A program made the translations under genes and the position numbers. A model generated the notes under the pieces. It saw nothing but the letters and a program-made list of their open reading frames with translations. It was not told the origin of the DNA and made no database searches. A stretch of 37,388 nucleotides of DNA. It comes from an uncultured delta proteobacterium (GTDB taxonomy: Bacteria > Myxococcota_A > UBA9160 > JAFDET01). Positions 9,390 to 19,135 of the stretch are shown here, piece after piece (position 1 is the first letter of the stretch; every line of letters starts with the position of its first letter). The stretch is taken from assembly GCA_947260035.1 (NCBI GenBank), contig CAMYOO010000007.1, positions 1 to 37,388 of the forward strand, written 5' to 3'.

Positions 9390-9470
9390 AGGGACGTTCC
9401 TGCATAACTGCACAAAGGGTCAGTCCTGGTTCAGGAGTGGTACCGCGTGCAGTTATGCAGGAACGTCCCT
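9390..9470. repeat. REP-like inverted repeat, 24-bp perfect arms
   Basis: A left arm at 9390-9413 (beginning AGGGACGTTCCTGCATAACT) is exactly complementary to a right arm at 9447-9470, with a 33-nt spacer. It occupies the gap between two convergent genes and could fold into a long hairpin acting as a bidirectional terminator. A partial copy (AGAGGGACTGCATA, from 9375) overlaps the end of the upstream gene. The look fits dispersed REP-type elements mobilised by RAYT transposases. No transposase is in the window, so that link is inference. Confidence 0.85.
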
Positions 9471-9496
9471 GAATGCAGGAGTGGTACTGGGTGCAG
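9432..9496. repeat. direct repeats CAGGAGTGGTAC flanking the right arm
   Basis: CAGGAGTGGTAC occurs at 9432-9443 and again at 9476-9487. The match extends to 21 nt with two mismatches, both copies continuing to GTGCAG. The pair brackets the right arm of the inverted repeat, and the second copy ends one base before the stop codon of the minus-strand glycosyltransferase. This composite layout of nested direct and inverted repeats suggests a duplicated or compound repeat element. Confidence 0.75.
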
Positions 9497-9497
9497 G

Positions 9498-10529
9498 TCA
9501 GGTGAGGCCGGGGAGGACGTAGGTTCGGGTCAGCTCTTTCATGCGCCGGCAGAAGCGCAGGATGGAGTCGGCTCGCGCGGGGTGGGCGCGGCCGCGGAGC
9601 CGGCGGGCGAGGCGCTGGCGGCCCGACTCGGGGTAGAGGCGCGGTACCTGGCTGTGGCGGTACAGATCCACCTCCCGCAGCGGATCGAGCACAACCGCTT
9701 TCTTGTCGCGACGGAAGAACGTCTTGGCGTGGTAGGCGGCCGTCTCTTCGTAGCTCAGGACGCCCGCCGCGTAGAGCAGGTCGAAGCCGTGCAGCGGGTA
9801 GGGAAGCGATACCAACGGCACGCCGTCGTCGCGCAGCAGCGCAACCGCCACCGACAGGCTGGGCTGGTCGTTGCGCACGATGTGATCGTGCTGCTCGTCG
9901 ACTCCCGTGTAGCGCTCGTCCAGCAGGCGCGCGACGCGCTCCCAGTGCTCGCGCAGCCGGCAGTCGGACGGGACCAGCAGCACGCCCGTGTTGTAGTGAG
10001 CCGGAATCGCCTCGCGGAAGGGCTCGCGCATGACGCTGGGCGGAAGCGCATCCTCCAGCTGGGCGATCAGCGGAAGCACACGCGCCTCGGGCGGTTCGGT
10101 GCCGGCCAGTTCGTAGAGCTCTTCCCAGAGCGCGCACGGGATGCGGTTGGTGGCGGCATCCAGGGCGGCGAAGCCCTTCAGGTTCGCGCACGCCGGCGCC
10201 AGATCATTCAGCACCACGGTATCGGCGTCCAGCAGCAGGATGCGCCCGGTGGCGCTCTCCACCTCGAGTCCGCGCAGCTTGTTGAGGTAGCGCTGGCCAC
10301 GCAGGGTGAGCTCGAGGCGGGTCGAGACCTGCGCGCCACAGCGCTCGGCCAGGGCGGCCACCCCGGCGGGGGGATCGCCGATGCAGACCAGATGCAGCGG
10401 CCAATCGCGCGAGGCGCCCCGGTGCTCGAGCCAGGATCCCAGGAAGAGCAGCGTGCGCGCCTCGAAGATGCGACGGCCCGAGCCGGCGAAGTCCGGAACC
10501 ACCACCACATCGACGGCCGCGCCGCTCAA
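9498..10529 (-). CDS. putative GT-A-type glycosyltransferase with DxD motif
   Basis: This protein of about 343 aa has a nucleotide-sugar-transferase look. An opening β-strand (VDVVVVPDF) is followed by a helix, then GRILLLDADTVVLNDL, where D101-x-D103 is a plausible metal/nucleotide-binding DxD. PAHYNTGVLLV and the later HGFDLL stretch resemble GT8-like or stem-sugar transferases. I cannot assign a specific family. The start is uncertain: TTG at 10529 overlaps the TGA of the preceding gene, while GTG codons a few residues in (VVVVPDF) are alternatives. The ORF track's extension to 11042 is a shadow of the upstream gene. It follows the GT2 gene directly, so the pair probably modifies the same glycan or protein. 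Confidence 0.7.
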   Translation of the reverse strand: MSGAAVDVVVVPDFAGSGRRIFEARTLLFLGSWLEHRGASRDWPLHLVCIGDPPAGVAALAERCGAQVSTRLELTLRGQRYLNKLRGLEVESATGRILLLDADTVVLNDLAPACANLKGFAALDAATNRIPCALWEELYELAGTEPPEARVLPLIAQLEDALPPSVMREPFREAIPAHYNTGVLLVPSDCRLREHWERVARLLDERYTGVDEQHDHIVRNDQPSLSVAVALLRDDGVPLVSLPYPLHGFDLLYAAGVLSYEETAAYHAKTFFRRDKKAVVLDPLREVDLYRHSQVPRLYPESGRQRLARRLRGRAHPARADSILRFCRRMKELTRTYVLPGLT

Positions 10530-12103
10530 CGCATCGCCCCCAGGAACCGGCGCCGGACGCGCTCCGCGCGCCAGGCCAGCCGGCCCGACAACGCCGTGGG
10601 GGCGCGGCCCAGCAGCACCAGCCCGCGCCGGCGCGGGTCCTCGCCCAGCCGGGAGGCCAGGGCGGCCAGCTCGGCTCGCGGCACCGGCAGGGCGCCGTCC
10701 GCCGCGCAGCCCTCCAGCCAGCGCGCCAGGGCTGCGATGGCCGGCTGGTTCTCCTCGGGCGGCGGCGGCGTCCCCGGAACGCCCAGCCACAGGCGCAGGT
10801 CCTCCCTGGTCAACCCGGGCGCCGTTTCCAGGGCCGCATCGACGGCCTGGGCCAGGCGCGCGCGATAGACCCCGCGCCCATCCTGGTCCCCCGTCGTCGC
10901 GCCGGGCACGTGCAGGCGCAGCAGCAGCAGGGGCAGGCGGCCCGAGCGTCCGTCGACGGGCTCCTGGCCGAGCTCTCCGACGCGCTCCAGCAGACGCTCG
11001 CGCAGCTCGGCCAGACGCGGATCCTCCGAAGTCTCGATCCAACCCCAGCGATCGCGCCCCTGCATCCTCACCAGAAGGGGCCCCGCATAGGGCCAGCGCT
11101 CCGGCTGTTCCAGCAGCCGGAGCAGCGTGGTCATGAACAGGATCGGACCCAGGGGCGTTTCGTGGGTGGTGAGGCTGCCCTCGCGGAAACGCCGCGTTCC
11201 CAGCTCCGCATCCAGCGCGATCACCCGCGTGCCGCGCAGGCCCAGCCGGAACCAGTAGAGCGCATCCGACGCGTCCGAGTGGGGGATCGAGAAGTCCTCA
11301 TCCCAGGGACCCGTCTCCAGCAGGATCCAGCGCGGAACCAGGACCGTGCTGGTCTGGAAGGGGTAGCGGCGCACCCAGGTGGCGAGCAGGTCGCGGGTGG
11401 GGCACAGGCCGTCACCCAGACGCGTGCCGCGCGGCGCCTCGTCGCCGGGCGCTTCTCCGCCCTGCGCGCGGTAGCGACTGACGCACAACTCGGCTTCGGG
11501 GACCGCGCGCAGCGCAGCCAGCTTGCGTTCCACGGAGTCGGTATCCATGGCGTCGTCGGCATCCAGGAAGTGCACGAACGCGCCCCGAGCCTCCCCGATG
11601 CCGGTGTTGCGCGCCCCCGCGGCGCCGCGGTTCTCCTGGCGCACGATGCGAACTCGTCCGCCCGCCAACGCGTCCGCCAGCGCCGCTTCGGGCTCGTCGG
11701 ACGAGCCGTCGTCGACGACCACCACCTCCAGCGCGGGCCAGGTCTGCGCCAGGGCGCTGGCCACCGCCTCACCCACCAGATGCGCGGCGTTGTAGACGGG
11801 GACCACGACCGTCACCAGCGGAAAGCGGGAAACATCGTCCGGCTCCAGCAGATGCAACAACCAGGTGGCGAGGAAACGCGCGCGGGCGCGAGCGATCGGA
11901 TCGTCGAGCGCCAGCGCCTCTTCCAGGCCGCCCAGGTGCACCGCGACGGGATCGCGCCGCGACGGCGCCGCCAGCAGCTCCGCGGGCTCGGGAAAAGGCG
12001 GCCGAGCGCGCAGCGCCTCGGCAACCGCACGGGCCGCGTCCGGGTCCGGCGCGGCCGTCTCGGGCGCGCGCGCAACCGCTTCGAGCCAGGGGACGGGATC
12101 CAT
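10526..12103 (-). CDS. GT2-family glycosyltransferase with long N- and C-terminal extensions
   Basis: A 525-aa protein with a GT-A domain from about residue 95. It has VTVVVPVYNAAHLV, the nucleotide-binding VVVVDDGSSD (131-136), RNTGIGEARGAFVHFLDADD (DxDD at 181-184) and later PWDEDFS. About 95 alanine-rich residues precede the domain, and about 200 residues of unknown fold follow, so it is longer than a minimal GT2. No membrane segments are obvious, so it is probably cytoplasmic or peripheral. ATG at 12103. It overlaps the following glycosyltransferase by a few bases and lies 56 bp downstream of the MBL gene. Confidence 0.88.
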   Translation of the reverse strand: MDPVPWLEAVARAPETAAPDPDAARAVAEALRARPPFPEPAELLAAPSRRDPVAVHLGGLEEALALDDPIARARARFLATWLLHLLEPDDVSRFPLVTVVVPVYNAAHLVGEAVASALAQTWPALEVVVVDDGSSDEPEAALADALAGGRVRIVRQENRGAAGARNTGIGEARGAFVHFLDADDAMDTDSVERKLAALRAVPEAELCVSRYRAQGGEAPGDEAPRGTRLGDGLCPTRDLLATWVRRYPFQTSTVLVPRWILLETGPWDEDFSIPHSDASDALYWFRLGLRGTRVIALDAELGTRRFREGSLTTHETPLGPILFMTTLLRLLEQPERWPYAGPLLVRMQGRDRWGWIETSEDPRLAELRERLLERVGELGQEPVDGRSGRLPLLLLRLHVPGATTGDQDGRGVYRARLAQAVDAALETAPGLTREDLRLWLGVPGTPPPPEENQPAIAALARWLEGCAADGALPVPRAELAALASRLGEDPRRRGLVLLGRAPTALSGRLAWRAERVRRRFLGAMR

Positions 12104-12143
12104 TCCGCGTGGATGGTACCGAACGCCGCCGCCGCGCCGGGCC

Positions 12144-12159
12144 CCGCAGCACGCTGCGG
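12144..12159. terminator. short GC-rich hairpin between MBL and GT2 genes
   Basis: CCGCAG-CACG-CTGCGG forms a 6-bp stem with a 4-nt loop immediately after the MBL stop codon on the minus strand and ahead of the GT2 gene. No U-tract follows, so intrinsic termination is uncertain. It could also be chance in GC-rich DNA. Confidence 0.25.
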
Positions 12160-13431
12160 CTAGGCCCCGTCGCCTCCGGCCTTTTCGCGCGACTCCCGAG
12201 CCGCGGCGTTGAAGACGCCCTTGCTCATCAGGGCCCGGGACTTCCCGGCACGCGCCTCGTAGATCTCCGCCCGAACGGCATGGGCCTCGTCGTTGCCGGG
12301 CTCCGCACGGACGGCCCAGTCGGCCAGATGCGCCGCGAGGCGCAGCTCGCCCGACCGGCCCAACGCGCGGGCACGCGCCGCCAGCGCATCGACGCCGCCG
12401 GCCAGGCGTGCCACCTCCCGGCCGAGGTCCGACTCCTGCGCCGGCCGCAAGTGCGACGGGCTGCCGTCGTACCAGCCGCCGTAGAGGCGCCAGATGTTGC
12501 GCACCACGAACTCGGGATCGTCGTAGACCGGCTGCAGATAGGGCCGCTCGGCCAGGTGGGCCGGTGGACGCACCTCGTGCAGGATCGCGTCCAGCTCGGC
12601 GCCGGCGTTCATGCGTTCCAAGGTCTCACTCACCAGGTGCTCGAGCCACTCGGCCGTCTCGCACAGCGCCTGCGCGACGCGATCCGCGCCCAGGACGGGC
12701 GGGCCGTGGCCGGGCACCAGGACCTCCGGATCCAGGGATGCCATCTCTCGCAGGGACGCCGCCCATTCGTCCGGGTAGCGCTGCGCCTTCTGGGGATTGC
12801 CCGCATTGGGCGTGACCCAGACGAACTGGTCGCCGGTGAAGACCACCTTGTGCTCGGGCCACCAGGCCCAGGTGTGATCGTCGGTCTCGCCCCGGGCGTG
12901 GCGCAGCTCGAGGCGGGTAGAGCCGGCCTCCAGCGTCATCTCGGCATCGTAGGTGACGTCGGGATACTCGTAGCGCTCGGGCCACTCGAGCTCGCGCGGC
13001 AGCGAGAACTGGCGCTGGTTGATGCAGGCGTTGTAGCCCCGCGTCTTGCGGTAGCGATCGAAACGCCCCACCAGGTTGCGGTGCCCCACGATCCGGGGGC
13101 GCGGTGCGCCCTGCTCCCGGGCCTCCTCCAGGAAGGGCGGTAGACCGAAAGCGTGATCCACGTGGCCATGGGTGTACACGGCAGCGTGCAGGCGCGCCGT
13201 TTCGACCCGCCGGATGGCCTCGAAGCTGCGGGCTGCGGTGAGATAGGCGCCCGTATCCACCAGGACCAGCCCGGCGTCGCTGCGCAGGGCGCTCACGTTG
13301 GCAAAGCCCTGCAGAAACACCAGCCCCGGAGCGATCTCCTCCGTCTCGAAGCTGGGACGCATCAGGCCTGTCGCCCGGCCGACGAAGTCGCCCTGCCAGC
13401 TTCGTTCGGCAAGATCGATGATCGCTCCCAT
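12160..13431 (-). CDS. MBL-fold hydrolase with alkylsulfatase-type dimerisation region
   Basis: This 423-aa metallo-β-lactamase-fold enzyme has the di-zinc motif THGHVDH (87-93). ARGETDDHTWAWWPEHKVVF, TGDQFVWVTPNAGNPQK and PGHGPPV are strikingly like the SdsA1-type alkyl sulfatases. YGGWYDGSPSHL near residue 320 matches the alkylsulfatase dimerisation domain. It lacks the roughly 200-aa SCP2-like C-terminal domain of full SdsA1, so it belongs to the shorter branch, whose substrates are poorly known. The start ATG 13431 has GGAGG at good spacing. It is divergent from the trehalose gene across 55 bp. If it is a sulfatase, it adds to the sulfate-ester theme further along the window. Confidence 0.88.
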   Translation of the reverse strand: MGAIIDLAERSWQGDFVGRATGLMRPSFETEEIAPGLVFLQGFANVSALRSDAGLVLVDTGAYLTAARSFEAIRRVETARLHAAVYTHGHVDHAFGLPPFLEEAREQGAPRPRIVGHRNLVGRFDRYRKTRGYNACINQRQFSLPRELEWPERYEYPDVTYDAEMTLEAGSTRLELRHARGETDDHTWAWWPEHKVVFTGDQFVWVTPNAGNPQKAQRYPDEWAASLREMASLDPEVLVPGHGPPVLGADRVAQALCETAEWLEHLVSETLERMNAGAELDAILHEVRPPAHLAERPYLQPVYDDPEFVVRNIWRLYGGWYDGSPSHLRPAQESDLGREVARLAGGVDALAARARALGRSGELRLAAHLADWAVRAEPGNDEAHAVRAEIYEARAGKSRALMSKGVFNAAARESREKAGGDGA

Positions 13432-13486
13432 TATTTCCTCCGCTCGACTCCCGGCAGGCCGACTCTATCACGCTACCTTCCGGGCT

Positions 13487-15697
<2,211 letters not shown>

Positions 15698-15712
15698 AGC
15701 AGGGACGGGGGT

Positions 15713-16696
15713 TCAGTCCAGGGTCCAGAGGGGCGCGGTCTGGGCCGCCGGCACGTTGAACATCTCGTACAGCGCCGGGATGTGGCTCAGCATCAGGACC
15801 AGGCACACGGCCGCGCAGAGCAGCGCGTACACCAGAAAGCCGCGTTCGCGGTGCAATCTCTCCGGGTTCTGCACGGGGCTGTCCGCCTGCAGGCCGATCT
15901 TCATGTAGTAGGCGAAGAAACCGCCCACCAGAGGCAGAGCCAGGATCAGCTCCAGCTTGTAGCGAACGATGAACACGCCGGTGAAGAGTCCCGCCATCAC
16001 CGCGTAGAAGAAGAGGCTCACCATGAGTCGCTCTTCGTTGTAGTGGCGGAAGGAGCGGCGGTACGCGACGGCGACCTCCTTGTCGTCGATGCGCCGATAC
16101 TCGGCCAGTCGCTTGATGGCCATGAAGAACGCGCCGGCCATCCAATAGGCGATGAAGAGCGACACCGGCGGCACCGAGCTCTGGTCAACGGCAAACCAGC
16201 CCAGCAGCAGGCGAATCGGGTTGTTGATCGACTCCGACAGGACGTCCAGGTAGGGAAGCTCCTTGGTGCGGAGCGGCGGGACGTTGTAGACGACGCCGGC
16301 AATGAAGAACGCGAGAGCCGTAGCCGCCACGGTGGGATGCGCGAGCCAGCCGGCTCCGATGCCGGCGGTCGCCAGCAGCAGCCATTCGGCCAGCGCGATG
16401 GGAGTCTTGATCAGACCCGCGGCCGCGGGACGAGTGCGCTTGACGGGATGCAGGCGGTCCTGGGGCGCATCCAGCAACTCGTTGATCACGTAGTTGCTGG
16501 ACGCCACCAGACAGGCGGCCAGCAGGGCGAGCAACACCTTGGGCAGGGCCGCGAAGGTGACGTTGGCGGGGTCGAGGAAGTAGGCGACCGCTACGCCCAG
16601 GAGCATGAAGACGTTCTTGAACCAATGATCGACCCGCGCGATCTGGACGTAGGGCCAGATGCGGCCCGACTCAGGCACGGCGGCGGTCGATTCCAT
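15713..16696 (-). CDS. UbiA prenyltransferase, decaprenyl-phosphate phosphoribosyltransferase-like
   Basis: A 327-aa polytopic membrane protein, about 8-9 helices by eye. The first Asp-rich motif is NELLDAPQDRLHPVKRTRP. It matches the D-x3-D-R-x-H-P-x-K-x2-R-P pattern of DPPR synthases such as mycobacterial Rv3806c, not the quinone or heme UbiA enzymes. The second motif region is YLDVLSESINNPIRLLLGW. DPPR synthases transfer 5-phosphoribose from PRPP to polyprenyl phosphate, starting the route to lipid-linked arabinofuranose or ribofuranose. The start ATG 16696 lies inside the end of the HAD gene (26-bp overlap). It is the last gene of the minus-strand operon. Assignment to the DPPR-like branch is fairly confident; product chemistry is inferred. 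Confidence 0.88.
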   Translation of the reverse strand: MESTAAVPESGRIWPYVQIARVDHWFKNVFMLLGVAVAYFLDPANVTFAALPKVLLALLAACLVASSNYVINELLDAPQDRLHPVKRTRPAAAGLIKTPIALAEWLLLATAGIGAGWLAHPTVAATALAFFIAGVVYNVPPLRTKELPYLDVLSESINNPIRLLLGWFAVDQSSVPPVSLFIAYWMAGAFFMAIKRLAEYRRIDDKEVAVAYRRSFRHYNEERLMVSLFFYAVMAGLFTGVFIVRYKLELILALPLVGGFFAYYMKIGLQADSPVQNPERLHRERGFLVYALLCAAVCLVLMLSHIPALYEMFNVPAAQTAPLWTLD

Positions 16697-17408
16697 GGAG
16701 CAGCTCCGAGAGGGAGGACACGCGGACGGGATCCCCGGTCGCGCGGATCGCAGCGGCCCCCCGGCGGAGGAGAGTAGGGCTGCGTTCGAGGATCGCGCAA
16801 GGCATGCCGGCTCGCGCCGCACCCGCTCCGTCGATCTCGACGCGGTCGCCCACGTAGAGGACCTGGGCGGGTTCCAGGCCCCAGAGTTCGCAGGCGCGCT
16901 GGAAACCGCGAGGGTGCGGCTTGAAGGCGTCGATCTCGTCGTCGGTGGCGCAGAGCTGGGGCTCCATGGCGTCGGAGACGCCCAGCGCCTGCAGCTTGGA
17001 CCGCACCGGATGATCGGAGAAGACACCCGCGCGCAGGCCGCGGTCGCGAAGGCTGTCCAACAGGTCCACCAGGCCGCGTCGCCGGCAGCGATGCAGATGC
17101 TTGAGCGGGCGTTCCTCGATCCACTCATGCGCCCAGCCTTCGAGCTCGGCGACCGGGACTCCCGCCCGCTGCGCCGCGGCCTCATACTGGAGGCGCTCCA
17201 ACGGCGTGTCTCGCTCGACGCCGCGCAGCTCCTCGCGCACGCTGCGAAAGGCCGAAAGGCCGCGAAGCGTGCGCTGCGCCGCAGCCGGCGAGCCGCGCAG
17301 GAAGAGGGTCGCCAGCTCCAGCACCATCAACGCGCGCAGAGGCGGCTGGTGATACAGGGTTCCGTCCAGGTCGAAGAGAACGGCGCGCAGCGGAGGGTGA
17401 TCGCTCAC
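16671..17408 (-). CDS. HAD-superfamily hydrolase (putative phosphatase)
   Basis: A 245-aa HAD enzyme with all four motifs: LFDLDGTLY (D13 nucleophile, D15), VFSDHP as motif II, FKPHPRGF carrying the motif III Lys, and LYVGDRVEIDGAGA as motif IV. The insert between motifs I and II is helical, as in the Gph/YjjG-like group. It starts at GTG 17408, overlapping the upstream gene's TGA by 4 bp (GTGA), and overlaps the UbiA start by 26 bp. Sandwiched between a GT-C-like protein and a DPPR-like UbiA, it could supply the dephosphorylation step that follows phosphoribosyl transfer. That role is inference; mycobacteria use an unrelated PAP2-type phosphatase there. Confidence 0.88.
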   Translation of the reverse strand: MSDHPPLRAVLFDLDGTLYHQPPLRALMVLELATLFLRGSPAAAQRTLRGLSAFRSVREELRGVERDTPLERLQYEAAAQRAGVPVAELEGWAHEWIEERPLKHLHRCRRRGLVDLLDSLRDRGLRAGVFSDHPVRSKLQALGVSDAMEPQLCATDDEIDAFKPHPRGFQRACELWGLEPAQVLYVGDRVEIDGAGAARAGMPCAILERSPTLLRRGAAAIRATGDPVRVSSLSELLHGIDRRRA

Positions 17409-19117
17409 GGTTGCAGCCGGTAGACCTGCACGTCGGAGCTGTCGGCCTCCTCGGGCACCGGGAGCGTGGCGACGTGCTGGAAGCCGGGCACCACAGCGCC
17501 GTCGCGGAACGCCTCGGCCAGCGCGACCCCCAGGCGCCGGTGGTAGTACGCCGCCGAGCGATTGGTCACGTCGCCGCGGTGGGTCCACACCACCAGCTCG
17601 TATCCGTCATCGCGCATGTAGGCCGCCAGCCCCGCCGGGTCCTCGGCCTTCACCTTGGCGAAGGAGCCGAGCCGATCCTTGGGAAGATCCACCAGGTGGA
17701 GGATGTGCTTGCGCGACAGCACGATGATTCGCTCGTCGGGCCCCAGATTCTCTTCCAGCCAGTGCGCCAGCGTCCAGGACGCGTAGTTCGCATGATAGAC
17801 CTCGTGAAGCTCCAGCTTCTTGCGCGCGACTCCCGACACCATCGCGCTGCTGAGGAACGCCAGCGCGATGAATGCGGCCGTGCGGCGCAGAACGGTGGGT
17901 GGCGATGCGTTGCGCAGCAGCGCCCAGACCGCGATGCCCACGCAGGCCAGAACGTAGCCGGCATCCAGCGCGGGAAGCGCCAGGCTCGGCCGCCCGCCGA
18001 GCACCGACATCCAGAACGCCAGGACGCCCGCCCACACCAGGCAGGCGGCGCCCAGCAGCGCGGGCCCCGCGCTCTCGGGCAGGCGCCGGGCCAGCTGCTG
18101 CGTCGCACCGTCGCAGAGCCGCACCAGGCCGTGGGCGCAGAAGAGCAGTGGAATCCAAAGGACTGGATAGGCGTAGCGAGCCTTGTTGACGCCAAAGGCC
18201 GCCACCACCGCGGTCGCCACGCCGAAGAAGCACAGCATCAGGAGCGCGTCGCGGCGGAAGCGGCGCAGACCGCTGGCCACGCCGAAGGCGATGGGCACGC
18301 CCACCAGCAGCAGACCGAGCGCCAGCAGGAGCGGGGAGGAGACGTTGAGGAAGGCGAACGACTCGCGCAGCGCGCGCAACGCAAAGGCGGGCTCGGGACG
18401 CCAGCCCATGCCCTCCATCAGCTCCAGGTAGAAGCTCTGGCCCTTGCCCAGGAAGGCACCCAGCGCCGTCCACGCCAGCAGCCCCGTCGAAGCCAGGGCG
18501 CCGAGGATCGCGTGGCGCCAGAAGCGCCCGTCCTCGCGCCAGTTCAGGAAGAACAAGATCGGCGCCAGGGTGGCCGCCTCCGCGCGACCCAGGCCCACGA
18601 CGAAGGCCGCCGCGTACTGCCAGGGCGAACGGCGCTGGTGCAGCACGAAGGTCAGCACCACGAAGAAGCCCAGGCTCGGCTCCACCAGCGGCTGGAGCCC
18701 CATGACGTGGAACTGCACCGTGGTTGCGAACAGCAGAGGCACCAGGATGGCGCCCTCGCCCATGGCACGGCGGGCGTACACGAAGAGCAGCGCCAGGGTC
18801 GCCAGCGCGAAGCCGGCGTTGGTCACCAGCGCCGCGTGCAGCTCGCGATGCGGCTCCGGCATGAGCGGCGAGGCCAGCGCCATCACGGCCGGGAACGCCG
18901 GCAGCCGCTTGTACTCACCGGGCAGCTCGAACGCCGCCAGGCTCCGGGCCAGGCGTTCGAAGGAGTAGTAGTCGTTGTTGGGAAGCAGAAAGGGGTGGTA
19001 CTGGACGACCCAGGCCGCCAGGGTCAGGGCGCACAGGAAGAGCAGCGCAAAGCGCTCTCCGCGCAGCGCGGCACCCGCCTCGCGGACGCCTGCCCCCCGG
19101 TTCGTGCCCTCGGCCAT
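17405..19117 (-). CDS. polytopic GT-C-like membrane glycosyltransferase (ArnT/PMT-like)
   Basis: A 570-aa protein with about 11-12 hydrophobic segments and a C-terminal soluble tail of roughly 130 aa (from KKLELHEVYH). The first periplasmic loop reads NNDYYSFERLARSLAAFELPGEYKRLPAFPAV, the usual layout of GT-C enzymes that use polyprenyl-phosphate sugars at the outer face of the inner membrane. No acceptor or donor can be read from sequence. It is 18 bp downstream of the CotH gene and overlaps the HAD gene by 4 bp. With a DPPR-like UbiA in the same operon, a lipid-linked pentose is a reasonable donor guess. Start ATG 19117. Confidence 0.78.
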   Translation of the reverse strand: MAEGTNRGAGVREAGAALRGERFALLFLCALTLAAWVVQYHPFLLPNNDYYSFERLARSLAAFELPGEYKRLPAFPAVMALASPLMPEPHRELHAALVTNAGFALATLALLFVYARRAMGEGAILVPLLFATTVQFHVMGLQPLVEPSLGFFVVLTFVLHQRRSPWQYAAAFVVGLGRAEAATLAPILFFLNWREDGRFWRHAILGALASTGLLAWTALGAFLGKGQSFYLELMEGMGWRPEPAFALRALRESFAFLNVSSPLLLALGLLLVGVPIAFGVASGLRRFRRDALLMLCFFGVATAVVAAFGVNKARYAYPVLWIPLLFCAHGLVRLCDGATQQLARRLPESAGPALLGAACLVWAGVLAFWMSVLGGRPSLALPALDAGYVLACVGIAVWALLRNASPPTVLRRTAAFIALAFLSSAMVSGVARKKLELHEVYHANYASWTLAHWLEENLGPDERIIVLSRKHILHLVDLPKDRLGSFAKVKAEDPAGLAAYMRDDGYELVVWTHRGDVTNRSAAYYHRRLGVALAEAFRDGAVVPGFQHVATLPVPEEADSSDVQVYRLQP

Positions 19118-19135
19118 GACCGCGAAGGATACCCC

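Noticed and set aside
7013-9415. 800-aa minus-strand ORF spanning the FAH-like gene and ileS
   Set aside because: It is out of frame with the motif-bearing IleRS and FAH sequences, and its translation is arginine/serine-rich noise.
9390-9496. tRNA or CRISPR-like array at the repeat cluster
   Set aside because: No cloverleaf features, and there are only two unevenly placed direct repeats with an inverted pair. No spacer periodicity or cas genes.
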